DNA from: Candidatus Izemoplasma sp.
GTDB taxonomy: Bacteria > Bacillota_I > Bacilli_A > Izemoplasmatales > Izemoplasmataceae
Direction: 5' to 3'
DNA length: 7,444 nt
NCBI GenBank assembly: GCA_007117565.1
Contig: SKGG01000027.1
Location: 1 to 7,444, forward strand
A program made the translations under genes and the position numbers. The notes under the pieces were generated by a model, which worked only from the letters and a program-made list of their open reading frames with translations, was not told the origin of the DNA and did no database searches. This document shows, one piece after another, positions 1 through 5,070 of the stretch. Numbering within the stretch: the stretch's first letter is position 1; each line of letters starts with the position of its first letter.

Positions 1-169
1 ATTCCCCATTTGGCATTTTTCGGCTTGGCATAGCAACAAATAAGCCTTCCTTGCCGTCGATGACCCGCAACTCATGGACCACAAAACAATCGTCTATGGT
101 GATCGCCGCAATCGCTTTTAATCGGTTTTCACCATTAAACTTTTTGACTCTAACATCCGTAATGTTCAT
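1..169 (-). CDS. spoVG: SpoVG regulator (N-terminal part; 3' end beyond window)
   Basis: SpoVG is a small (about 90-100 aa) nucleic-acid-binding regulator, conserved in Bacillota including non-sporulating species, and named for its role in Bacillus sporulation. The visible 56 residues begin [19 protein letters not shown] and continue through [24 protein letters not shown]. These match the family's invariant blocks (TDVR, R-x-K/R-A-x-A-x-I, FVVH-x-x-[14 protein letters not shown]), and the reading frame is open to the window edge. The start is the ATG at 167-169, preceded by a GGGGG Shine-Dalgarno-like run (178-182) 8 nt upstream. This ORF is easily missed because it is truncated. It follows rsmA on the same strand after 110 bp and has its own promoter at 214-242. 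In B. subtilis rnmV, rsmA and spoVG lie in the same order with several genes between them; glmU usually follows spoVG, so it may lie just outside. The identification is firm; its role in this organism is not known from sequence. Confidence 0.93.
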   Translation of the reverse strand, partial: MNITDVRVKKFNGENRLKAIAAITIDDCFVVHELRVIDGKEGLFVAMPSRKMPNGE

Positions 170-213
170 TTGTCAAACCCCCGTGCGAATGTGTGGCATT
201 TTATATATGGGTA

Positions 214-242
214 AGTATATCATAAAAAGGTTTGTAATTCAA
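214..242 (-). promoter_or_regulatory. Sigma-A-type promoter of spoVG
   Basis: On the minus strand there is a -35 TTGAAT (237-242), a 17 bp spacer and a -10 TATACT (214-219) preceded by TGA, so it is also an extended -10 element. The predicted transcription start is near 207, giving a leader of about 38 nt before the spoVG ATG. It lies between the rsmA stop and spoVG, so spoVG can be expressed independently of the upstream genes. Confidence 0.75.
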
Positions 243-279
243 AATGTTTTGTCTAGGGCAAGTCGCGTAACTAAGCGAT

Positions 280-1095
280 TCAACGCCAGTTATCATGAAT
301 GAAGCGAGTCAAGGCGATAAAATCATCGACACTCATCGCTTCTGCGCGCACATCATAGGGGAGTTCACGAGACTCGAAAAACGGCTCGAAAACGACCTTT
401 TCAAGTGGGTATTTTTGCGTTAAGTTGTTGGTTAAAGTCTTACGTCGTTGCGCAAAACTTTGCTTAATAACATCAAAAAACAAGGGTTCTTCATCGACGG
501 TTAGCGCTCTTACTGGCTTGATACTTAACACCACCATCGCTGAATCGACCCCTGGTATGGGCTTAAAGACGGTCTTAGGTACTTTAAACGCGTAATGTGT
601 GTGGGATCGGTATTGCACCGCCACACTTAAAGCGTTGTAATCTTTCGTTTTAACAGGGGCACACAGGCGCATCCCAACTTCGTGTTGAACCATCACAACG
701 ATGGTATGAACCAAATTAGATCTTTCTAACAATCTAAACAATATGGGGGTTGTGATGTAGTAAGGAAGGTTGGCGACTACGATGGCCCCCTCAAGGTTAG
801 GATCAATGGTTTTTAAATCAGCGTCGATATCTCGCTTTAAAATATCATCTTTGATTAAAATTAGGCCCTGTGACTGATAATTTTCCTGAAGGTTTGGAAT
901 GAGGTCTTTATCGATTTCGTAAGCGACCACACGTCCTGCCTGTTTAAGAAGATGTTTGGTTAAAGCACCGGTTCCAGGGCCAATCTCGACAACAGTTTCG
1001 TGTCCTTTTAAGTTTGCGAGACGAACTATTTTTTCTTGCATCCCTTGGTCTACCAAAAAGTTTTGTCCAAAATACTTTTTTGCTTTAGGTTGCAT
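280..1095 (-). CDS. rsmA: 16S rRNA (adenine1518-N6/adenine1519-N6)-dimethyltransferase RsmA
   Basis: RsmA (KsgA) uses S-adenosylmethionine to dimethylate two adjacent adenines in the 3'-terminal helix of 16S rRNA, a late step in small-subunit assembly. The 271-residue protein has the family layout: KYFGQNFLVD near the N-terminus, SAM-binding motif I EIGPGTG (37-43), the acidic motif II YEID (59-62), the catalytic NLPYY motif (109-113), QHEVGMRL (137-144), FKPIPGVDS (177-185) and the C-terminal helical domain with SFAQRRKTL. The ATG at 1093-1095 is chosen over an upstream in-frame TTG at 1111-1113. It gives the usual family N-terminus and has an AGAGG Shine-Dalgarno (1105-1109) 9 nt upstream, and the TTG codon would sit within that region. 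The start lies 11 nt inside rnmV, implying translational coupling. The rnmV-rsmA pair is conserved in Bacillota. No convincing terminator follows the TGA stop, so some readthrough into spoVG is possible. Confidence 0.96.
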   Translation of the reverse strand: MQPKAKKYFGQNFLVDQGMQEKIVRLANLKGHETVVEIGPGTGALTKHLLKQAGRVVAYEIDKDLIPNLQENYQSQGLILIKDDILKRDIDADLKTIDPNLEGAIVVANLPYYITTPILFRLLERSNLVHTIVVMVQHEVGMRLCAPVKTKDYNALSVAVQYRSHTHYAFKVPKTVFKPIPGVDSAMVVLSIKPVRALTVDEEPLFFDVIKQSFAQRRKTLTNNLTQKYPLEKVVFEPFFESRELPYDVRAEAMSVDDFIALTRFIHDNWR

Positions 1096-1621
1096 GGAGC
1101 ACCGCCTCTTCAATTTGATTTAGTGTGATGTTGTGTCGATTCAACGTTTGGTAAAAAGCCTTTGCATTTCCCATAGGAAGGTGATAGTGACGGGCGATTA
1201 ACCATCTATTTCGCCTGGCGTCTCGAGGATAAACACAGTATAAACGATAGTCTTCCTTGTTTAACGTTTCACGTGAAACATTCGGGGTGTGTATGTGTTT
1301 GAAAGCCTCTATTAAAACATCGTCTGAGGCATGCTCAACTCCTATTTTTCCACGTTTTTCATCTGTACAATCTTCTTTTTGAAGGTGAATGTGCGCACAT
1401 GGCCCAAGAAAATCTTCGAGTCGTTTTCGTATTCGGTAACCAGCACTGTCTGGATCTAAACATAAAACAAACCGTGCGCCTTTTTGTTTAAGTTGTTCGA
1501 GTTCTTCAAAGACGTTTGAGGGGATGTTAGAGCCTCCGGTAATCAACAGTCTTATTTGAGGGAATCGCTGCTTTAGACGCATCGCGTCATGTTGTCCTTC
1601 GACAATATAGATTGCTTGCAT
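1085..1621 (-). CDS. rnmV: Ribonuclease M5 (5S rRNA maturation)
   Basis: RNase M5 is a Toprim-domain endonuclease that makes the mature ends of 5S rRNA from its precursor, acting on a ribosomal-protein-bound substrate. The 178-residue product is close to the roughly 185 aa of the B. subtilis enzyme. The Toprim motifs are intact: IVEGQHD (6-12, catalytic Glu8), ITGGS (27-31), LDPDSAGYRIRKRL (55-68, metal-binding DPD at 56-58) and the M5-specific GVEHAS (94-99). A C-terminal helical segment follows. The ATG at 1619-1621 has an AAGGAAG Shine-Dalgarno (1631-1637) and begins 1 nt after the upstream lipid-kinase stop; the 3' end overlaps rsmA by 11 nt. An unusual element is the linker NVSRETL (114-120), between the Toprim and C-terminal domains, which is encoded by a near-perfect parS palindrome (see 1265-1280). 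Confidence 0.95.
   Translation of the reverse strand: MQAIYIVEGQHDAMRLKQRFPQIRLLITGGSNIPSNVFEELEQLKQKGARFVLCLDPDSAGYRIRKRLEDFLGPCAHIHLQKEDCTDEKRGKIGVEHASDDVLIEAFKHIHTPNVSRETLNKEDYRLYCVYPRDARRNRWLIARHYHLPMGNAKAFYQTLNRHNITLNQIEEAVLHAT
1265..1280. other. parS: Predicted parS site (ParB/Spo0J binding) inside rnmV
   Basis: The minus strand reads TGTTTCACGTGAAACG, which matches the bacterial parS consensus TGTTNCACGTGAAACA at every position but the last. The inner 14 bp GTTTCACGTGAAAC (1266-1279) is a perfect palindrome. ParB dimers load at such sites, spread along the DNA by a CTP-dependent clamp mechanism, and recruit SMC condensin near the replication origin. In frame it encodes VSRET, in the linker between the two RNase M5 domains. 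A second site lies at 2423-2438. The match is seen directly; ParB binding is inferred because no parB is in the window. Confidence 0.87.
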
Positions 1622-1622
1622 G

Positions 1623-2543
1623 TTAAATGACTTCCTTAAAATACTTTAATCGTTTTGGGTGCACATAAATGGGCATCGTTTTTGGCAGAACTCTGATTTC
1701 TTGGTTACCACTGTTTGCGGCCTCGCCATCCACGTTCCAAGCGCGGTGATGATTGGTTATCACTTTGACACGTTTGCCTTTAAGGTAGGTGACACCAGGG
1801 ATCTTTTTGATTTTTAATAAAAACGCCAACAAGAAGAAGACATTGTTAAGCAATGGCACATAAGGGAAAGCAATCACATTCACTTCTTGATCATCAAGCT
1901 GGGGGCGTTTAACCATATCAAACCCTGCAACATAACGTGAATTCAAAATCAAGATAAGGGCATAAACCCCTAGCTTCTTTTGGTCATCCACATGAATTTC
2001 AGCTTTAATCATTGGTACGGTAAAAAAGGCTTTGACTCCTACAATAATGTACGCAGCGTACCCTAAATAGCGTTTTAATCTTCGGTTCGCTTTGTAGGAA
2101 ATATCGACGTAGTTTCCTATGGCACTTACATAGGCAAAATAGCCTTGAGCGCTTTGCACCACATCCATCCTTCTTAGGTGATTAGCTTCAATAACCCCAA
2201 GAGCTTTACGGATGTTTTTCGAGATGCCCAGCGTGTGTGCTAAGTCACACGCTGTGCCGCTTGGTAAATACCCAATAGGCGGTGGATTTTTGGTTTTAGC
2301 GACCGCGTTCGTGATTTCATTCATCGTGCCATCACCACCACTAACCACGACTAAATCAACCCTGTTAAAGGCCGCTTCTTTATAGAGTTGTGTCGCATGT
2401 CTTGGGTACTCTGTCGGCGCAATGTTACACGTGAAACCTAAGGCTTCTAGTTTTGCGACCACCTCTGGAAGTGCTTTTTTGAAAGCCGCTTTCCCACTAT
2501 GCGGATTGTAGATAATTAAACATCTTTTCACTTTCATCACCAT
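1623..2543 (-). CDS. dgkB: Diacylglycerol kinase-family lipid kinase (DgkB-like)
   Basis: Soluble DgkB-type kinases phosphorylate diacylglycerol to phosphatidic acid with ATP at the inner face of the membrane, recycling diacylglycerol released by lipoteichoic acid or glycolipid synthesis. The 306-residue product has the full DAGK catalytic fold: IIYNPHSGK (10-18), the nucleotide-binding SGGDGTMNE (68-76), LPSGTACDLA (93-102), RRMD (124-127) and VDGE (271-274), whose Glu274 aligns with the catalytic glutamate of Staphylococcus DgkB. Length equals that family (about 300 aa). A hydrophobic stretch at 229-246 may help membrane docking. It is the first gene of a set with rnmV and rsmA. The start is uncertain: the ATG at 2541-2543 and another ATG two codons on (2535-2537) both lack a good Shine-Dalgarno, and the promoter predicts a leaderless mRNA. 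Substrate could also be sphingosine- or other lipid-like, as in YegS/YtlR relatives, so the symbol is tentative. The coding sequence carries a parS site at 2423-2438. Confidence 0.88.
   Translation of the reverse strand: MVMKVKRCLIIYNPHSGKAAFKKALPEVVAKLEALGFTCNIAPTEYPRHATQLYKEAAFNRVDLVVVSGGDGTMNEITNAVAKTKNPPPIGYLPSGTACDLAHTLGISKNIRKALGVIEANHLRRMDVVQSAQGYFAYVSAIGNYVDISYKANRRLKRYLGYAAYIIVGVKAFFTVPMIKAEIHVDDQKKLGVYALILILNSRYVAGFDMVKRPQLDDQEVNVIAFPYVPLLNNVFFLLAFLLKIKKIPGVTYLKGKRVKVITNHHRAWNVDGEAANSGNQEIRVLPKTMPIYVHPKRLKYFKEVI
2423..2438. other. parS: Predicted parS site (ParB/Spo0J binding) inside the dgkB-like gene
   Basis: The plus strand reads TGTTACACGTGAAACC. It matches the parS consensus TGTTNCACGTGAAACA at all positions but the last and retains the full GTTNCACGTGAAAC core. 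On the coding strand it encodes GFTCNI (residues 36-41 of the lipid kinase). Its centre is 1158 bp from the site in rnmV. Binding by ParB is inferred from the consensus match and from its pairing with the other site. Confidence 0.85.
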
Positions 2544-2549
2544 CGCTTC

Positions 2550-2558
2550 ATTATAGCA
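2550..2558 (-). promoter_or_regulatory. Extended -10 promoter of the dgkB-rnmV-rsmA unit
   Basis: The minus strand has TGCTATAAT: a consensus -10 TATAAT (2550-2555) with an upstream TG motif. No good -35 exists; with a 16 bp spacer the hexamer ACGTCA matches only 3 of 6 and lies inside the pta terminator hairpin. Transcription is predicted to begin near 2543-2544, on the ATG of the lipid kinase. Confidence 0.65.
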
Positions 2559-2559
2559 T

Positions 2560-2593
2560 AAAAAAAGCGCTTGACGTTAGTTGTCAAGCGCTT
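2560..2593 (-). terminator. Intrinsic terminator of pta
   Basis: On the minus strand, the arm AAGCGCTTGAC (2583-2593), a 7 nt loop AACTAAC (2576-2582) and the arm GTCAAGCGCTT (2565-2575) form a perfect 11 bp stem followed by a T-run ending at 2560. The 5' arm consists of the last pta codons, and the TAA stop (2577-2579) lies in the loop. Confidence 0.92.
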
Positions 2594-3530
2594 GTGCTGC
2601 GGTAATAATGGCTAAATTATATACATCATCGCTGTTACATCCGCGAGAGAGGTCATTGACGGGTTTTTTAAGGCCTGCAAGCACTGGGCCGATGGCTTCA
2701 AACCCACCGAGACGCTGAACCATTTTATAGCCAATGTTTCCGCTGTTTAGATCAGGGAATACAAACACGTTTGCTTCGCCTGCGACTTTAGAACCCGGAA
2801 ACTTCGCTTTTCCTACCGAAGGTACCACGGCAGCGTCAAACTGCATTTCTCCATCAACGGCTAAAGCTGGCTCTAACGCTTTCGCTTTGAGGGTCGCTTC
2901 ACGGACTTTTTTAGCTTCGTCGGTGTTGGCTGAACCGTTGGTTGAAAAAGACAACATGGCTACTTTGGGGTCAATGCCAAACATACTTGCGGCTTTCGCT
3001 GACTCAATCGCAAAGGACGCCAAGTCATCTGCGGAAGGATTAGGATTAATGGCGCAATCTCCCATAATGTAGGCTTGATCATCTTTTAACATTAAGAAAT
3101 AACCAAACGTTCTAAGGATCCCTGGTTTTGTCTTAATCAGCTGAAGGGCTGGTCTGACGGTTTCACCTGTTGAATGAATAGCCCCGCTCACGAGTCCGTC
3201 TGCTTCTCCTGTTAAGACAAGTAACGTCCCATAATAGTTTGGTTGCTTCATGCACTCTATGGCTTCGTGTCGCTCTAATTTGCCTTTACGAGCTTCTAAG
3301 AAAGCGTCAAGGAGAGCGTCATTACGAGGGTCATTCGAAAGATTAACGACCTCGACACCCTCATGGAACGCGGTGCCTTCTTTTGCGGCTAAAACAATTG
3401 GAATAAGAATGTCTTCTTCCGCTAAGCGATTGACCGCTTCAACAATTCTTGGGTCATTTCCTTCAGGAAATACCACTCTTTTTTTCTTTCCTACCACATG
3501 GTTTTTTAAAGTATTAAGTACCTCTAACAT
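2577..3530 (-). CDS. pta: Phosphate acetyltransferase
   Basis: Pta interconverts acetyl-CoA plus phosphate and acetyl phosphate plus CoA in the cytoplasm. With acetate kinase, expected elsewhere in the genome, it yields ATP during overflow or fermentative metabolism. The 317-residue protein is the short single-domain class without the N-terminal regulatory domain of enterobacterial Pta. Family blocks are present: VVFPEGNDPRIV (19-30), YYGTLLVLTGEADGLVSGA (99-117), STGETVRPALQLI (120-132), GDCAINPNP (157-165), SFSTNGSA (194-201), NVFVFPDLNSGNIGYK (254-269) and GPVLAGLKKPVNDLSRG (281-297). The ATG at 3528-3530 is chosen because AAGGTGG (3536-3542) lies 5 nt upstream and the protein then starts at the normal family position. 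The frame stays open 51 more codons upstream, but that extension would run through the promoter and into ppaX. It appears monocistronic, with its own promoter and a strong terminator. Confidence 0.96.
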   Translation of the reverse strand: MLEVLNTLKNHVVGKKKRVVFPEGNDPRIVEAVNRLAEEDILIPIVLAAKEGTAFHEGVEVVNLSNDPRNDALLDAFLEARKGKLERHEAIECMKQPNYYGTLLVLTGEADGLVSGAIHSTGETVRPALQLIKTKPGILRTFGYFLMLKDDQAYIMGDCAINPNPSADDLASFAIESAKAASMFGIDPKVAMLSFSTNGSANTDEAKKVREATLKAKALEPALAVDGEMQFDAAVVPSVGKAKFPGSKVAGEANVFVFPDLNSGNIGYKMVQRLGGFEAIGPVLAGLKKPVNDLSRGCNSDDVYNLAIITAAQALDN

Positions 3531-3535
3531 GTTAT

Positions 3536-3542
3536 CCACCTT
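3536..3542 (-). promoter_or_regulatory. Shine-Dalgarno fixing the pta start
   Basis: The minus-strand AAGGTGG differs from the ideal AAGGAGG at one position and lies 5 nt before the ATG at 3528-3530. It supports that ATG over the longer open frame reaching 3683. Confidence 0.8.
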
Positions 3543-3557
3543 ACTTTCACAATATTC

Positions 3558-3585
3558 ATTATAGACATTTTTTTGTTTTTTGCAA
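3558..3585 (-). promoter_or_regulatory. Sigma-A-type promoter of pta
   Basis: The minus strand has a -35 TTGCAA (3580-3585), a 16 bp A-rich spacer and a perfect -10 TATAAT (3558-3563). The predicted start is near 3551, giving a leader of about 21 nt with the AAGGTGG site. It faces away from the ppaX promoter about 20 bp to its right. I saw no CcpA cre-like operator in this interval. Confidence 0.75.
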
Positions 3586-3603
3586 TGCACATGGGCCCCT
3601 TTT

Positions 3604-3612
3604 TGGTACAAT
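3604..3612 (+). promoter_or_regulatory. Extended -10 promoter of the ppaX operon
   Basis: TGGTACAAT combines a -10 TACAAT (3607-3612) with a TG extension. The -35 region is poor: the best is TGCACA at 3586-3591, 4 of 6 matches at a short 15 bp spacing. Transcription should start near 3619, at the AGGTG Shine-Dalgarno (3619-3623), leaving a leader of about 10 nt before the ATG at 3629. Confidence 0.6.
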
Positions 3613-3628
3613 AAGTCTAGGTGATAAC

Positions 3629-4282
3629 ATGTTGAAATACCCTTATGTCTTATTTGATTTAGATGGCACCCTGATTGATACAAACGAGATCATCATTGAT
3701 AGCTATCATCATACACTAAAAAACTACGTGCCTAATGAAACATTTAGCGATCAACAAATCATTGATTTTATTGGTCCACCACTCGAAGTAATCTTTGAGC
3801 GGTATGTCTCAAAGTCAATCGCTAAAGAAATGATTGACTATTACCGTACCTATTACCGTGCGCATGAAGAATCTAAGCATCGGCTCTATCCTGGTGTTAA
3901 AGAAAACCTTGAGGAGTTAAAAAAGCTGGGTGTTAAAATGGCTATTGTAACGTCTAAGTATAAAGCAGGGGCTATGCCTAGTGTGCGTTATTATGGTTTA
4001 GAATCCTACTTTGATGCCTTTATCGGGTTAGATGATGTCACACACCCTAAACCTCACGCAGAGCCCGTCCTAAAAGCTTTGCGTTTGTTAGGCGCGGAGA
4101 AAGACGCCTCAGCGCTCATGATTGGCGATAACCAAGGAGACATTCTTGCGGGCTTTAACGCAGGCATTGAAGGCGTTGGTGTGGCTTGGGCCATCAAAGG
4201 GGAAACCCATTTAAGTGCGGTGAATCCAAGCTATCTTATTCACGACATGTCTGAACTCATCGACATCGTCCAAGGAGGTTAA
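3629..4282 (+). CDS. ppaX: PpaX-like pyrophosphatase (HAD superfamily)
   Basis: PpaX hydrolyses the pyrophosphate released when HPr kinase/phosphorylase dephosphorylates HPr(Ser-P) by phosphorolysis, linking it to carbon catabolite control in Bacillota. The 217-residue length equals B. subtilis PpaX (216 aa). HAD motifs are all visible: motif I FDLDGT (9-14, nucleophile Asp10 and acid/base Asp12), motif II VTS (107-109), motif III lysine in HPKPHAEP (Lys141) and motif IV GDNQGD (166-171). PpaX-like stretches include LFDLDGTLIDTNEIIIDS, DDVTHPKP and AWAIKG. The cap domain is the small helical C1 type (about residues 17-85). It is the first gene of a three-gene plus-strand unit and ends 3 nt before the HIT gene, with that gene's Shine-Dalgarno inside its last codons. 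Phosphoglycolate phosphatase (Gph), a close relative, is the alternative; resemblance to PpaX around DTNE and DNQGDI favours the call. Confidence 0.86.
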   Translation: MLKYPYVLFDLDGTLIDTNEIIIDSYHHTLKNYVPNETFSDQQIIDFIGPPLEVIFERYVSKSIAKEMIDYYRTYYRAHEESKHRLYPGVKENLEELKKLGVKMAIVTSKYKAGAMPSVRYYGLESYFDAFIGLDDVTHPKPHAEPVLKALRLLGAEKDASALMIGDNQGDILAGFNAGIEGVGVAWAIKGETHLSAVNPSYLIHDMSELIDIVQGG

Positions 4283-4285
4283 TGT

Positions 4286-4693
4286 ATGTGTATCTTTTGT
4301 AAAATTGTCGAAGGTGAAATTTCTGCGTACAAAATTTATGAAGACGAAGAGGTTCTCGCGTTTTTAGACATCACACAAGGCACCAAAGGTCACACGTTAC
4401 TCATTCCTAAGCACCATGTAAACAATCTTTATGAGATGAATGAGACACAAGCGGCGACTTTGTTCGCCAAAGTGCCTCTCATTGCGCGAGCGTTAAAAGA
4501 AGCCTTTAATCCCATCGGATTAAATTTAATTAACAACAACGATCAACCTTTACAAACCGTCTATCATGCCCATCTTCATTTGATTCCTCGCTATGAGAAT
4601 GACGGCATGAAGCTGAGTACGCTCAACCACATGAATGAGTATACTGAAGACGACTATAAAGCTATTCAAAAGGCTATTCTTGAGCATGTCTAA
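4286..4693 (+). CDS. hit: HIT-family (histidine triad) nucleotide-binding protein
   Basis: HIT proteins bind and hydrolyse nucleotide conjugates such as adenosine phosphoramidates, aminoacyl-adenylates or dinucleoside polyphosphates; the physiological substrate of bacterial Hit is poorly defined. The 135 residues carry CIFCKIVEGEI at the N-terminus (Cys2 and Cys5, likely zinc ligands as in the HinT/Hit group), DITQGTKGHTLLIPKHH (28-44), GLNLINNN (78-85) and the catalytic triad HAHLHLIP (94-101; His94, His96, His98). Length and sequence match B. subtilis Hit (145 aa). The start ATG at 4286 has a perfect AAGGAGG (4272-4278) 7 nt upstream, within the end of ppaX. An out-of-frame ATG at 4282 is ignored. 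The 3' end overlaps the rhodanese gene by 8 nt. Confidence 0.93.
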   Translation: MCIFCKIVEGEISAYKIYEDEEVLAFLDITQGTKGHTLLIPKHHVNNLYEMNETQAATLFAKVPLIARALKEAFNPIGLNLINNNDQPLQTVYHAHLHLIPRYENDGMKLSTLNHMNEYTEDDYKAIQKAILEHV

Positions 4694-5051
4694 GGTTGAT
4701 TTTACCAACGTTCATCACTACATAAATCAAGCGGCCTATCAGTTTATTGATGTCCGAGAACCCTATGAACTCCAGTTAGATGGGTTCATCCAGGGGTTTG
4801 CGTGCGTCCCTTTTTACACGACGTTGATCCATAAAAACATTATCCAGTATGTCCGAGATCCAAAGAAAGAAGAAGCTGTCCTAGATAAAGCTGCGCTTTT
4901 AAAAGCGTTCGACCCCACCAAAGACATTTACTTGATGTGTAACACGGGCACCCGTTCAGGTTATCTTACGTTAGTCCTCCAAAACCACGGCTTTCGTGTC
5001 ACCAATCTTGGGGGCATCCATGACTATCTTGCATTAAAAAAACAAATCTAA
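4686..5051 (+). CDS. Single-domain rhodanese-like protein
   Basis: Rhodaneses transfer sulfane sulfur through a cysteine persulfide; single-domain forms act in sulfur trafficking or as general thiol sulfurtransferases. The 121 residues contain the structural motif FIDVREPYE (20-28), an active-site loop CNTGTR (85-90) with catalytic Cys85 in a C-x4-R pattern, and LGGIHDYL (108-115) at the end of the domain. The usual H-I-x-G-A/S-x-N-I-P block is diverged to FIQGFACVPF. The ATG at 4686 overlaps the end of hit by 8 nt and lacks a clear Shine-Dalgarno, so translation probably depends on ribosomes finishing hit. An open frame reaches upstream to 4635, but that would add 17 residues unrelated to the family. 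The stop TAA (5049-5051) falls in the loop of the terminator. Function beyond sulfurtransferase is not determinable. Confidence 0.9.
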   Translation: MSKVDFTNVHHYINQAAYQFIDVREPYELQLDGFIQGFACVPFYTTLIHKNIIQYVRDPKKEEAVLDKAALLKAFDPTKDIYLMCNTGTRSGYLTLVLQNHGFRVTNLGGIHDYLALKKQI

Positions 5052-5066
5052 ACGATTTGTTTTTTT
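5036..5066. terminator. Bidirectional intrinsic terminator between convergent operons
   Basis: The arm AAAAAACAAATC (5037-5048) pairs with GATTTGTTTTTT (5054-5065) across a 5 nt loop TAAAC; an additional A-T pair at 5036/5066 is possible. The A-run on one side and T-run on the other give a U-tract in both directions, so it can end both the ppaX unit (plus) and the serS-pepA unit (minus, stop at 5071-5073). The rhodanese TAA stop is at the loop. Confidence 0.88.
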
Positions 5067-5070
5067 TGAT

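Noticed and set aside
261..286. Possible terminator after rsmA
   Set aside because: Only a short imperfect stem (TCGC/GCGA) is present with no T-run following.
51..302. Plus-strand open frame
   Set aside because: It is antisense to spoVG and its promoter region, has no recognisable motif, and the minus-strand SpoVG match is clear.
1096..1113. TTG start giving RsmA six extra residues
   Set aside because: The ATG at 1093-1095 matches the family N-terminus, and AGAGG at 1105-1109 is its Shine-Dalgarno, inside the supposed extension.
1345..1360. CCACGT-containing stretch resembling a parS half-site
   Set aside because: Only the left half fits; the right half is a T-run and about 11 of 16 positions match.
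3532..3540. TTATCCACC, one base off the DnaA box TTATCCACA
   Set aside because: It is a single copy overlapping the pta ribosome site with no cluster or AT-rich unwinding region, so it does not support an origin here.
2734..3564. Plus-strand open frames antisense to pta
   Set aside because: They are low-complexity Ser/Ala/Thr-rich translations opposite a well-conserved gene, without ribosome sites.
3531..3683. Upstream extension of the pta reading frame by 51 codons
   Set aside because: It runs through the pta promoter and into divergent ppaX, has no family similarity, and the ATG at 3528-3530 has a good ribosome site.
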